Below are positions 12,201 to 27,200 of a DNA stretch of 64,000 nt, in pieces (within the stretch, counting starts at the first letter, position 1; each line of letters starts with the position of its first letter). Origin of the DNA: Tetranychus cinnabarinus (lineage: Eukaryota > Arthropoda > Arachnida > Trombidiformes > Tetranychidae). A program made the position numbers and the translations under genes. The stretch lies in the NCBI GenBank assembly GCA_022266195.1, contig WHVY01000004.1:6713501-6777500 (forward strand). Reading direction: 5' to 3'. A model generated the notes under the pieces. That model did not search any database. It was not told where the DNA came from and worked only from the letters and a program-made list of their open reading frames with translations.

Positions 12201-15200
12201 AAGTTATCATCAATAATATCATCATTAAATGAAGAAGAGAAAAAACTTTCTCTTTATTTTCCCATCACTAAAAGTACAGAAGAACTTATTCAAACACGAA
12301 AAAATAAAGTTATCACATTCGATTGAGAAATCATTCCATTTAATGATTCCATCAGAATCAAAGATTAAAATGTCCAAAAGAATTGAATTGGCAGCAAAAA
12401 AATGTTTAAATTTACTAATGAGAATAAAGCAAAATCCAATTTTTCAGGTAAATTGTTTCATCCCAATTCGACAAGAATTATGCAAAAAAGGAAAATCAAA
12501 TTAATGATTGAACAATGAACGCAATTAAATAATCACTAATTAGACAGTTGTGATGAATTGATGAGCAAGCAAAAAGTATTCAAATGAAAAAGATTAAAAG
12601 ATTTGGAGAAAAAACTTTCAAATCAATTCTGGTCAAAATGTGGAACAAGCTCAATCCAAATTCATTGGAATCATTACTTACATCATGATAGAGCATGAAA
12701 TGATGAAAGAAGAAGAAAAAACAAATATTATCATAATATAACAATATTGAGCTTGTTTGAGATGAAACAATTTGAGTTTCAGTTCATTGAAGCAAAGAGA
12801 GATTCAGTTTTTGTTACAGTAAAGGCCTTAGTTTTGGTTTCTAATGGTGAAACAATTTTTACCTCTTCACCAACAGGGAAGGTTTTGCCATGAAAATGTG
12901 AACAACCCAAAAAAGAGTAAACCAAAGATAACAGGTTATCAATTTCAATTTTCCTCATCCATTTCATCATTTTTTTTCTTAAAAATATTTCATCTTTTTT
13001 GTGCTTCGTTTTATTGATTCATTCAGTTGATGATTCAATATCTTTTGTCTTAAACTCTGTTCGATTGCAAGTTGATTCAGCTCTTTTCCTCCCAATGCCA
13101 TTGTTATTCAGAGAGACATTTGGACATGAATGACATTCTCAGAGTTTTCCGACATTCTTCTTGACCCATCTTCAGCTTTGATGACAAGTCTGAAGTCAGT
13201 CTTTAAACTTATTTCAACTTGAACAAAATGAACTTTGACAGTTTCATCATTGTCTTTCACTGTTGGACACAATTTATTATCAACTAATTAGCAAAGCAAA
13301 TGACATTATTCAAAAGGTAAACCAAAATTAAATAGTTCACTGTTAATGTAAATAGGAAACGATTCAATTGCTATTTTTACTTTACTCTGAAAAAGTTGCC
13401 ACGAACATGGCTCGACAATGAACATACTCAGAAAATGCAATCAACTAATTAGATTAAATGAACTCAATAAATCCATGTTTAATCTTCATTTGAATTAAGA
13501 ATAGCGATGGAAATGAAATGTTTAGTGAAATTTTATCCGATGAAGAATGGGAAAACGAGGAGAAATTTATTTTCAAATTAAACGGAAAAGTTGATGAATC
13601 TTTTAATCAACTTTTGTTTAATTATTTACAGATTTGCAAGGATTATCAATGGATTCAATTGTTTCTATCAGTTCAATGGAAATGGAAATCAAATTTATTC
13701 CGAGTTTTTAATCATAATTTTAATTATTCGTTGAATTGAAATTTGTAAAAATTTCGATTTCTTTTTCGATGAAAAATGATCTTTTGGTCAATATTGAGGA
13801 GGAAAAGTTAAACAAATGGAAATTTTGATTGACTCAAGTTGACAGGGAATGAAGATTCAATGGAGAAAACATGAAAAATGAAATTTTCTTGTTTAACCAC
13901 AATTTTCGTGCTTTGGCTCAATTTTGTGCTTCTTTTAATCAACACCTGAATCATCTATTTTTAGTGATTACTCTTGATCTTTTCATGATCAACTTGGAAT
14001 GAAGTGGAACTGAAACACTTATCGATTGCAAGATTGCAAGGGATTACTCATGAAATTTTGAATATGAACTTTGAAATTGTTGACTTATGATGAAATTTTG
14101 ATGAGTTGAAAGACGAGCGAATGAGTTCTGTTGGGAGAGAAAAACTTTTTTATGCTTGTTTCTTCATTCATTAACAATTTACCATGGAAATTGTTGAGGT
14201 GTTATTAGTCTAATAAACAGGGAGTGCAACATTTATCACTTTAATACACTTGAAAACAATGAAAAAGGAAGCAAAACTTTTCATTGAATGAATGCAAACA
14301 TGAAACCAATTGGCACATTAAAATGTGTCGCTAAATGGTTGTTTCAATGGTTAATTTCAAGTGCAATTGCATCTCAACTTGAATTAATCATCACGATTGT
14401 GATTTATCGTTACTTTTACTTTACTTATGTAATGCATGATTATTTCGTTCCATGTGTAACTTTGCTCTTTTCTTGCTTCTTCAAAGGCTCTTCAGTTCTC
14501 AACATTTCATCATCCAATTGATTAATGTATGAGTTGAATGGCAGTGAACAGTATATTGGTAAAATTAATTACACAATTTGATGCATGTCAAACAGATCAA
14601 TGAATGAAACTTGAAAAGTGAATAAATTAATATTAAAAAATGTTAACCCATTCATGACTTAAATTGCATTGGAATTTTGAATTTTCAAATTTTTTGTCAA
14701 CAAAATTTGACATGAGAGCCGCACAGAAAATTGACTTTTTTCCTCATTTTTGGTACCATTCCGCCTTGATCAAGTTGATTTCAAAAAAGTGACAATGTAT
14801 CTGACGAAGAGTACCCCATTGATAAAAAAAGATGTATGTATGGTCTTGAGTCACGGACGGCAGCAAACTTGTTTACTGCCTGACGGAATGGGAATCAACA
14901 TGGGTGACATGGGTGCATCTTGGTGGTAATGGCATATTAGAAATTCCAATCTTGCGAACCTTCAATCGCAAGATTTTCCGTCAACACGAAAGCGTGATGA
15001 AGAAGAGATGAGAAGAACTTTTGTGTGACTCACAAATGTTACAACCGATTATCCAAGGACTATTGCCTTCTGATAACTTCTATGCTTTGCACCAGAGATA
15101 ACAGAAGTTAACCGTAAGGTGACAAGTATCAATCGATCTGAAAAAGTTTGAAATTTTGAAAGACGACACGAAAAGGTCAAGCAGAGGTCAAATAACTGAA

Positions 15201-18200
15201 TGACCTTGGATGTCCTTGAGACTCTGGATTCATGGTTAATCAATTTCAGGAATTGTAATGACTAAATAACATAAATCTGACTTCTGTTTCAAAATTAATG
15301 AATACAAAACGTCGTTCATAACATGTTCATAACTCATACCATTGGAAAGATGGAATGAATTTTCCATGAGCAAGCGAATGTTAAGGGTTCACCCATATCC
15401 TTTAGCCAGTATGAGTTATGAACATGTTACCAACACGATCAGATCAGAAGAATTTTGCGATTTCAGAAAATGACCTTTTAATGTCAATTAGAGGTCAAAT
15501 AAAGAATTGACCTTGAATAACCTTGAGCCCTTCAACTTATCGTTATGCGATCCGGATACGCTTATGGTGCAAGTCTGAAGTCTATAGCACTAACCGTTCG
15601 TGGTTTATGCCTGCATGAAGGCGTAAAATGAAAAAAACGCCCGGTACAACGGAACCCAATACAAACAATGACTCGAGGAGAATTGATATTATTGAAATTT
15701 TACAACAGATAACTAACACTAGTGACCAAATTTTGGATGAGGCACAAGCCCGGAAACACACACGTGCAAAGTCTATTATTGACCCGTGCTATGTTTGCCA
15801 ATTCAATAACATCGACTCTTTCAACCTTGACTTTCTTAAGACATAAGTCTCAACTAATGTACAACTTTTCAAGGTGAACAATCCGGCTCTGCAAAGGTTT
15901 ATTGGTCGAGATATACCCAATGAGTCGGCTCTTCATCGACATATAAAATTTCTATACAATATCGATATTAATCGAGAAATAAAAGGTCTTATCTCTAACT
16001 TGAATTTTTCTTTGCCCTGAAACTGTATTATCATCGCAATGCATAATCTTCTTCATGAAAATTTTCCAGTTTGAATCAAGCTTAGAGTAAATGAGCTTGT
16101 AAATGCATCCTGTGCAATCGATCAACATTTCATATCTTCACTTGTCAGTTGTGAACAAAATGTTTGAATTTTTGATTTTCAGTTATTTAAAAGCATTTTG
16201 CGTGGTTGAACTGAAGAAACATGAATCATGTTGGTGTATTGGTAAATCTTGTCTTGTCAAAATGTAAATGGGACAAAATTTGGAAAACATTTTCTCCTGA
16301 TCAATTCAGATGAGATGAGAAGAAATCTGTCTTTAGATTTTAAATTTATCTTCTTTACTTACAAATGTGATGAATTTTCACTCCCAGTAATACTCAACAA
16401 AGCCAATAGAAAGTCAAAGGTTGCAGTTATTTTTTTTTCTTTGTAACTTTCTTCACGTCAAATAATACATTCTATTTCAATTTATAAATTTATATCAAAA
16501 CAACTGAGAAAAGAGAAAAGTCATGGAAAATATTTATTCAAACAAACAGAACCATTTCAGTTCAGAATATACCAACACATGTAGACATGATGTCAATGTC
16601 CAATTATATTATTAAAAACATTCAGCTTAAGAAGGAAAAGGACCATTTTCCTAATTCAAACGTTAAATCTGATTAAATGTTGATTGACTTTCAATATTGC
16701 AAGTGATTTTTCGAGTGGAAAAAATGAACTTATTCTGATGTCTTGTGATTAGCATTCACTCCAAAAGTTATCAAGTCAGTTGAAATGGTTCATTTAAAAA
16801 AATTAATTGAAATGCTTTCAGAAGCTAACAGACAAATCTCAAGCTCAAAAAACCTTTCAGAATTGATTGAGCTTCTGCAACAAGACTAAACTAATGATTC
16901 ACCTGATGATCCAAATTTTCGAGTTTATCAGAACATTTCAGCAAAATATTAGATTTATATCAGCTTTTAATCATGTTGCATGAAACTTCGATGAAGATAA
17001 AAAGAATGAAATTCGATTGTTAATACATTAATAATACGAAATCTCATGTAAACCTTTGAATTGATACTTTAAAGCCTCGAAAATGACCTTTCTAATCAAG
17101 ATCAGAGCAACTTTAATCATGAATGTTATCAACTATTCGATACATTTATTTAGTAGATAATATCGCAAAAAGGTTCAACGATAACCAAATGATTTCAACT
17201 TTAGTCATTAAAGTGGTTCAAGTCCTTTGAGTAAACCTTTTGAGTCCAGACTTTAAATTGATTCGAGGCAGAGTCAGTCAAAAAAAATGTGAAACTCAAT
17301 CCCTTTTCGTTGAAAAATTAACTACCAACATGGACTGATAAAGGTCTGAGTCGAAAAAAGACGCATCAATCACAAGTTGCAAAAAGTTTGCTGACAAAAG
17401 TTGATTTGATTGTAATAAGCATTTCAAGTATTATGTAAAAACGGTCATTTATCGATTATCAATTAAACTTCAACTGACACACTGTCAACAGTTGCAAGAG
17501 TCAAAAATGTTGCAGTAAAATGTAGTCGAAACATGTCCATGTAAAAATAGGAATAAAAATGAGATGAAATAAAACATCAATCACTTGTCCAATATTTCAA
17601 TTGAATTTTGTTTCACAATAATGTATCATATTTTCACCAATTTTCACTCTCTTCTCATGATGAGCAAAGTTATAAAGTATGATAATGAAAAAATGCTTTG
17701 CATAACTGAAAGTGACATTGATGTGAGAGGCAAAAAATGGACAAAGTATTGACTTTAAATTATCAGCAAAAAGTATCCATAAATTAGAAAAGATCATCAC
17801 AAAATCGAAGGTAAAAAAAGGGTTGAAAATTTTTACACACCAACCAACAATTCACAGTCAATCCATCTTAATTATTTCACTATTATCTTCAACATTATCC
17901 TCAACTTTTGCCAAGATTTTAATTTCATCATGACAAGCATTGTTCACTTTATCCTCATTGTTCTGAGAAGAAGAAAGTTGAAAGCTGATTAAATCAACTC
18001 ATATTAATAAGCTTTTGATGAGAAAATGTTGCACTTTTAAAGTTGCCAATGAGCAACCCTGATGGACAAGAATATTCATGAAGAGACAAATTGAGGAAAT
18101 CTGATGACAAGAGTGAAAAGTGAAAACAAATTGATACTTGAAATGTTGAGCTGCAAGAAAAGGTAATCAATGAATAATCATTGGTCATTGGCAACTTGTT

Positions 18201-21200
18201 TTGTCGGTTGATAATGATTATGGTTGAACCAGAAAAGCTGATAATAACCTTTGTTTTACCCTAAAGGTAACACTAGATTAACATGAGAAGAAGAAAAAAG
18301 TTGATATAACATTCCAATCTCGAGTTGTACTGACCAACATTTTCTCAATCAATTCTTGCTTCTTATTGACCATTATGCTTCAATAACTGATCGCCATCTT
18401 CATTGCCATTTTCATCTTCTTTAACCTTACACTGGACAGAGAAACTTATAATGAATCAATCCCAATGGAAATGGACTCATTAAATGCTGCCAAATCCCTC
18501 AAGTCATAACCTTTTTTTTGGTCTAATTTTTCTTACTTGTTTTACTTTACCATAAGAAAGTGTTTCAAAGGTTACATTGAAAAGTCAACATTGATGTTGA
18601 CCCGAAAGAGTTGAGTTTGTTTTTCAATGTTTCATTTTAATCAAGTTGAGATGAAAGTGAAAAATTTTCATCATGAGCGCTGGAACAATGAAAAATTTAA
18701 TTTTCATCATTTTTCTTTTTTTCCCTGCAATTCTCATATTTCCATCGATACTCTTTACGATTTTATACATGATTACATTAGTGAATGTTTAATGGACGTT
18801 TCAACCATTAACTCAATCCATTAGGGTTTGAATGTTGCAAGAACCTTTTTTTTTAGCTTCAATTTTTATTCTTGCTCATGTTGACCGAGTTGAACGTTGG
18901 TTGATCATGAAATCATTACATGATTAAAGTTTCATGACAGTTAAACTTGTTTGCTATTCTCGACCAATTATAGTTTGATTTTCAAATCAACTTGAAAATA
19001 TTACTGTTTGATTCAATTTCGTTGAGCAACATGGAAAAAGAGATAAATCACTTTTATTTCCATTCTCATTGTGAAAGTAAAGAGAACATCTTTTTCCATC
19101 ATTTATCATAACTGAATTTGTGTGTTCTGTTTCATGAATTTCAAAGGAAGAAAAAAATATTCTCTTTCTGTTTTCTTCCATAGGACTTAAGAATGGGAAT
19201 AAAAGAGTGCAAAAAATTCATCTCTGGTGGTGAAGGTGGAAGAGGGAAAAAAAGTGAAAACATGAATACAAGAATAAAATTTATCATGTTCAAATTTCTT
19301 TTGATCACATTTATCATGTTGGTTAAAGAAGTGTGTGAAAAGGCAAAAACAGAAACTTGAATTTTTTCAACCAAAAAAGATCAACTTTGTAGAGTAAAAG
19401 TTTTTCGAATGGAAACGAATAACTTTTTATGGCAAACTCGAGCTTTTCAACGAAAATTTTCAGATTATTTCCTTTTTTTTCGTTCACATTTTATTGTTTT
19501 ACGATTTTTTCACCAAATCTTTTCAGATAAATGTTGATTCAAATTGAAAATAGATGAACAAGGTGTAATTTAAACCGAAAATTGTGGGCGAATCGAGTTG
19601 AAGGTTTTCACGAAGAAAAAAGTTTCGCTGAAGGGCCAATTATCGTTGAATCTTGTGTTTTACTTGTCTGATTTCATGTTATAGCCATTTATCAATCATA
19701 GAGATTTGTTTAGGTTTTTAGGTTCTTTTATTATGAGATTGAAGGTAAAGTCAATGAGAAATAAAACTCGTTGAGAAAAAGTTTCCTTTTTTGTTCGGCA
19801 TTTGTTGCGATCTTTTTCTTCGAAAATTTATGTTTTTTCATTCCATTTATTCATTGGAAAATGATTGCTTTATCAAATATTATCAATGACATGGTAGTTG
19901 ATATGGAATGATCAGTAGAATGATTTTCGATTAAGACAAAAAGAAAAATGAATCGTAAACTTTATTTTCTTTCGTTACAATCTTACATCTTTTATTGACG
20001 CAAAGAAGAAAGCAAATGAAATGATCATTAAATTGTTGATAATCAATAATTTATTGAAACATGAATGATGAGCCAATCAGATGAGTGATTTAATGATTCA
20101 TGAATCAATATTGTTCAAAATTGAACTTGAAAATTGCACTCTATCTCTGCCTCTACTCATATCAACAAATCTTAACTTTGAATGTTGAACAATCATGCAA
20201 TGAAATATAAATTCAATTCCATTGATTTCAATTCATTTTTCACTTTTCTCTTATCCAAGATTAGGCAATCTTAACATGTAAATGTTGAATTGTCAACTAA
20301 ACAATTCAAATTTAATTTTGTTCAACTTAAAATTTCCAGTTTCCAGTGAAAATATTTTTTCTCTTCTTTTATTGTTTTCATAACTTTTCTCATGAGATGC
20401 TTTTTCATTTTCAGTCCTAAACCAATAGAACAACATTTCTCTTGGCAAATCTTTTCACTCTTTTTGTATGAAAAACCATGAAGTAAAAAGAGTTTTATTT
20501 AATCTGGAAAATGTCAAAAATTTTCTTCTTTTCTCTCTCATTTATTCACTTTTCTCATTGAAAATGTTTACTCAATTTGAAACATTTAAGATTTCTTATT
20601 AGTTGGTTAGACTCTAAAATGGATTACAACATTAATCATGAAAGAAAAATGAATGAATTAGTTTATCGTTTACCATCAACAATTGAATTTTGAATGCCTT
20701 GTAAAGTAAATTATTAGCTTTTATTTGTTTTTGCCTTTTCAAACAAAAAGTTGAACAATTTCAACCTTTTCTTCAAGTCTCATTCCAGTAACAATACACT
20801 TCTCTACACAATTCACTGAATTTCAAGTTAAATGTTTATCATTATTCTTTGGAGTATCGAGCAAGAAACAGTGAAAAGGTTCAAGCAGCCGGACAATGTT
20901 GAATGATTCAAAAGATAATTACCCGGCAACAAGTTTAAATAACAATTGCAATTAACAGAAATCTCAACCGAAATCGAATTAATTTGCAATTATTTCCACC
21001 CAAAGGTGATTGAAATTTTATTTGTTTTTGTTGGTCAGAAGTCTGCAACAGGGAATCGTCAACAATGCAAGTATTCATATCATGTAAAGTGATCATCAGG
21101 TGTTCATTGCTACTGCCCATGCTATTCATATTATTGAATAGTAATATCCAATTCAATCTGAGACTGGCTCTAAAGGTGAAGAGTCAGAGCCTTGAGGTTT

Positions 21201-24200
21201 ATCTCAACCAGACCGAAGACATCACACTCAAAGAAATTAGAACAATATCTTTAAAATAATGTTCATTGAGCGTACTTTTTAATATGATTCATTAAATTGT
21301 TGCATTTTCCGGTGAAAGAAAATATTCATTAAAAATGACAATAAGCAAAGCTTTCCTTTCACTCAACCAAATTGGAGGAATTTAAAGTAGAGAAAAGGGA
21401 AAAAACGTTGGCAAAATTTTCCACTTTCATGGGTCATAAAAGACTAAACAATTCCTTGTGGCAATTCAATTGCAAAGTATGCAAAGTTTTGTTCATCAAT
21501 TTATTCCCTAATTTCCATCTTTACAAGACTTATTTGCATCTTTTATCCTGACATTAATTGCAGGTGAAAAGATTTGAGTGAAAACCAAACTGCAAGTCAA
21601 AGACAATTTTTATATGAGAATGAGAAAAAAAAAGAGTATTAATTTTGATAAACAATAGTGATGCTAATTTTGGGATAAAGTAAAAAAGATGAAGATGACA
21701 GGAGACAAAAAAGACTGCAAGGAAAAGAGGTTGTAATCAACAAGCATATCACGTCAAGTAAACTGTTAATAAATTGCTGTTTGTACTTTTTTCCCTTGTT
21801 AACAATAGCAAAGACAAATAATAGTTTGTAAGAGTGAAAACAAGATAACAAACACAAGTATTTTATAAAATAAAAAGTGTTAAAAGTTGCTTTGTTGCTT
21901 CTTCTCATTCAATCCTTAGTTAGTTACAGCTATTGTTACTGAATCGTCTCACGTATTGTGACAACAAATAACTTTTTTCATCAATACTTTTCACTCATCA
22001 CTTTATTGATAAGTTTTTGCATCAAGAAACTATCATGAAAAAAGCATCTTAATTGCAAGGGAAGAAAAGGCGAAAAATCAATTTCGCCAACTTCAAGATT
22101 TAATATCAATCGTTGCAAATGTTGGCTTGACTCGAGTTGGTTAAAGTTTAATGATTCAAAGATGAAACAATTCACTTTAATCAATTCAATTTGTGTCTTC
22201 ATGGAATCAGAATTTTCCACTTCAATACTTTTCTTTTTCTTTTCATTGAAGAGCAAAATTTAATTTGAAACTGAATAAAAGTTTCGATAATCTGAATCTT
22301 TCAATGGATCAACTCTATTGATTGAATCTCGACTGATAATTTTTTGACTTTGACTTTGACTTTTTTCGAGTTTTTGTTCATTCTTTCATTGTGAGCATTG
22401 AATCGTAAATGATTTGGGAATATTTAAATTAATGAATCAAGATAACAAGGTTAATACATAGTTTGAAACTTAAACTGTTTAATATTATAAAGATGATAAA
22501 CACACTTGGAATGGTATAATTAATGGTTTGTCCAATTATCATCAACTGCAATTGAAGTTGAACATCTATTATTATAAAGTAATTTTCCGCTTTTTATAAT
22601 AACAAGATTAACAATTGTGAGTTACCATTATCCTTTGTAGAGTTGAAATTAACCAAGATAATTGTTTTATCATAATCATTAACTTTAATAAGATTCAAAA
22701 CAATGTAACCAACAATCAAAATAATGATAAAATTGGCAAGAGTAACCTTCAATTATCATAATAAATCATCATTATATGCTACTAATTAGTGATATTAAAT
22801 TATCATTATTTGTTTATCAAAGTAACATCTTCGTAAATTAAAGGATGAAAAGTTGAAAAATGTTGAAACATTCATTAACAACTGAGCGTCGATAATGTTT
22901 TACTTCCCAGTTCAAAACTTTTGATGCATCATCAAACGGTTTGATTTGATAACATGTGAAGTGAAATTTTGGACAGATTCAGTGAGACAGCAGCTAGAAC
23001 TGACAAAAAATTCCATTGCACAGGTCATTTTGGGGCGAGTCAGATGTTATCAAATCACAATGATTACTGGACTACAGCAATTCATTGACAGATGTTTCAT
23101 TAGTTATTTTATTTTTGAATTGAGTATAATACAGTTTATGACAGTTCTCAATGCATGAATTTTCAAGGTGGGAAAAGCGTTGAATGATACTTGGAGGATA
23201 GATTATGAGAGGATATAAGTATTCGTCTGAAGAGGTGACTGGTTGATTAAGGACAGAAGTTTCAGAGATTCCTACTAAATCTTGGTCTTGGAAGCATAAT
23301 CTTGCTTTGCGAGCTTTGGTTACTATAAGACTCTTCAAGATTGGTTAACCATCAATAATTGACAGTCTAAAAAGCGATCAACCAAAAGAGGATGACAACG
23401 AGCCTATGTAAAGCTAACCGTTTCGTGCTAGAGATTTGACATCATAGAGGGCATTTTGACCGAAAATTCCTCATGGAAATATTTTTCCTGAGAAACCTCA
23501 TGTGAAGTATTGATATATTGTTCTAGAAGCACACGCATTCCATACAAAAAGAGGCATTTGACGAAGCCAATGCTGTTCGTCCTACCAGATGGCTACATCT
23601 TGATGTATTACCTGGATTTGTTGCTTCTGATAATAACGCGTAAATCTTGGATGCTACCCTAAGCAGAGATTATGGAAAGATACGGGAATGCTTTAACCGA
23701 GACGACTGTTTTGTTATAGACAGAGAATTCAGAGATTCCAATCATACCCTGAAGAATTTTGGTTTCAAAGTTAATGCCTGCATCAGCTCACGAATTACAA
23801 CGATTATTGAGAATATGAACAAGAGAATAGAAACTTAGTTCAGATCAATGAATTCAATTATTCAAAAGATCTCACTTTCTTTGTAAATGCTGATCTATGA
23901 AAAACAGTAACAACAATCATGAACCGGCACATCAGTGATGAAGGCAATGAAAAGATAACAATCGAAAGATTTTTTGTGAAAATAAAAACTTAGATCTTAC
24001 AACAATATAACCACAGCCATCATCACTTAAACATAACTCTTTAACTTTAACTTAACTCTTTATAACCTGAATTTCTTAAAATTAGTTGACGAAATTTTCA
24101 TCCCTTTTTATTGTAAATCTGCTAGTAAAATGATAATTGATTTCACTATTGGATTGAAAGTCATTGATTGTGTTCAAGTTTAATCTTGACTAACACCTTT

Positions 24201-27200
24201 CCATATTACCAGGTTTATCATCACAAAGTGATATCATTCAACGTTGATGAGAACGATGGAAATAAAGAGTTAATAAAGGCAAAAATGATGGCGAGAAGAG
24301 AATAGAAGACAAAAATCAATGAATTGACTAATGGATAATTGAGATGAATGATGATGAAAAGGAGGAGAAGGAAGCATTTAAGGTGTAATATGTAAGCTTC
24401 AATTCACATTTCAACCTTTTTTTCGCTGAGATTTTCTTTTCTTTTTCACTTTCATCTTCTTCTCTCTTCCTCGAGTTGAAGTTCATTCATAAATCAAGTT
24501 GAAAGATGAGAAAGATGATGAAGATCAGGCAATGAAAGATTGAAAGAAACAGTAAAAAGCATTAACTTGAATGCAACTTGCAATATTGATGATGATGATA
24601 ATGATGATGGAAATGATTTTGTCAATTGAAGAAAATGTTTGATGAATAATTTTTGTTTTTTTTACCCAAAAGAAGAAGAGTCTTGCAAAGGGAAACAAGC
24701 ACATCAACACCAAAAGCTCAAAAAACATGATAACCTCATGATGATAATCTGCAAGCAAATCTTGAACAGAATCATCATCAATCCAAATAATGATCAATTC
24801 GTGTTTTCAATGATATTTTACCCGTCAATCAGTTGATTGATTGCAAAATGATTGCTCTTCAAATGTTTGAAAATCATCGTATAACATCACAACATAAAGT
24901 GTTGTCAGTTTTGAATCTTTTTTCCTGTGAACTTCACTTGAACTTTTCCAACTTGGAATTTGATGAAAAAAAATTTTCTTTCATTCATCTCGTAACATGA
25001 TATTAATCATCATCAATTACATTAAGATCAAATATCATGTTAAACATGTTTATCAGTTCAACATTTAGCTTGTCATTTCACCGAGAAATAACACAAATAT
25101 GGAAAATGAAGGGAAAAAAGAAGCAATAAAAAAGTCTGTTTTTCGAGTAAAAAAAGCATTAAATTCATTCTAAAACTTCATGTTACTCTCTCATTCATGA
25201 TTCAATGATTTTGAAACTCATTTATAAAATTTTATCTCTTTTCATGGAAAACTTGAGAATAGAAAGGAAGTAGAAAAAAGAACACAAATTCGTCCATTCA
25301 AAATATTATGAAAATAACTTTTCACTCCCAGCCACTGGGAGTGAAAAGTGAATAAGTATTTAAAGCTTGTTTCCATAAAAAGAATAGAATAATTTTTGTT
25401 CGATATTCAATTTTTCCCTGTTCATTGAATTATGTTGACTTTGCTTTTTATCCAATTATCATGCATCTAAACATGACAATCATTAAACTCTAAATCAATC
25501 AAAAACTGATAAAGAATTTCAATTTTTCTCTTGATGATTCAACTAGCACATCTGACAGTCTTGATGAAAATCAATTCAGTCGACTGTAAATATCAACAAA
25601 AGATTCAATTTTAAGCGAACTTTGAATTATTCTTCTTATTCTTGACATGAGACTTGGCATTTCCAACTTTTCCATTCATTAAATGAAAAGGAGAAAAAGA
25701 TTAAATTTTGAAATGAAATTATTGCATTTCCTCGAGAAAATTTTTAATCTTAAAGTTATTAAAATCTAATGGAATCAAATGTTATCTGTAAAAGGAAAGT
25801 AAATAAAGGTGAAATTTGCTCTACTAAATATTCATAATGATAAAGTTGCAAAAAAGTACAAAGTTGGTTAACTTATGTCAAAAAGTGTATTTTGTCTCAT
25901 AAGTCTTGTTTAACAATCATTATTAATAGTAAGAAAAGTTGAAGAAAAAAGTTTACTCCAAGTCAACACTGGGAATGAAAGAGCAATTATATCGTTATAA
26001 TAATGGGCTCAAACTTGTTGAAACTTTTATTTTCATTAAAACATTTCAAAGAAGATCATTTATTGTTTCAAAATAAGGTTTATTTAATAAAATTGTTCAA
26101 TTTCATTTCTGTTCATTATTATTTCGCTTAATGAAAATTTTGAAAATATTTACTTTTGTTGGAAAAATATTGAAATTTTTACCATTTTTCGAGTTTGAGT
26201 TTCTTTTCCTCTTTCGATATCGTGATCTTTTTGCTGTCAATGTGATTCAGAAGCATTGAAGGATAATTTGATCCTTGATAACTTGAATCGAAAAATGTGA
26301 ACAATCGAAGTTTAACTGAAATTTGAAATGTCCAACTTCTTTCAGATATTAATTAAATTTTGATTTTCGTTTTTTATGGACAGACATCGTGAAACTTGAT
26401 TCAGTCTGAATCGTTCAACTGTTATCAGATTCTATTCACATTGATTAACTATGATAGGCGAGATAATCGAAAGAAAAATGGTTTTCTCCTGTTAATCTGT
26501 TCTCTTATCATTCGAGTTCAATTTATTGCCTCGGAATGAATTTATTAACATCCCAAGATAAAACTGGTCATAAATCAACAACTGATTTACCAAGTTGAAC
26601 CAAAGAGGCGAATAAAAAAGAAATGCCAAAAATACGAGATTCATCGATTAGTTACAATGGTCAATGAACATTCCTCTTTGGTCAACAAACTTTAAAAAAA
26701 CATTTATATTTTTACCTTTTCATCGATATTCATTTCGATGACAAGAATCACAAAAATAATATAAAAAGATTCAAACATATTTAAAGCAGTCCATTCATTA
26801 TCCGACGATTAATTCAGTAAACGTTTCCTTTACTTCATCATCAATCTCAACAGTCTTTTGTTAACCATTCCCTGCCAATCCAAAAGCTCATTTCACTGAA
26901 TAATTTCCCATTCAAAACGGTAAATTCATTTTTATGGTGAACAATTAAACGAGGAAAGAAATAAGGAAATAATTTTCCAAAACTAAAGCCATTTATTTTG
27001 ATATTCAATTTATTTGTCCAATGAAATAATCATGTAAATCATTGATCAACAAACAATTGTTCAATAAACTTTTCCGATTACCCAACCTTTTCCTCTTTTA
27101 CTGACAGATTGTTAACCAAATTTCACTTTTTTTGTTCAAAACGAATGAGAACTTTTTTTCCTCATTCTGTCAACATTTTGATAACAATCCAAGTTTCCTA

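Noticed and set aside
20935..21259. Open frames on both strands in a GC-richer patch
   Set aside because: Neither frame has family motifs. A + strand hydrophobic start resembles a signal peptide but leads nowhere. It could be old transposon DNA.
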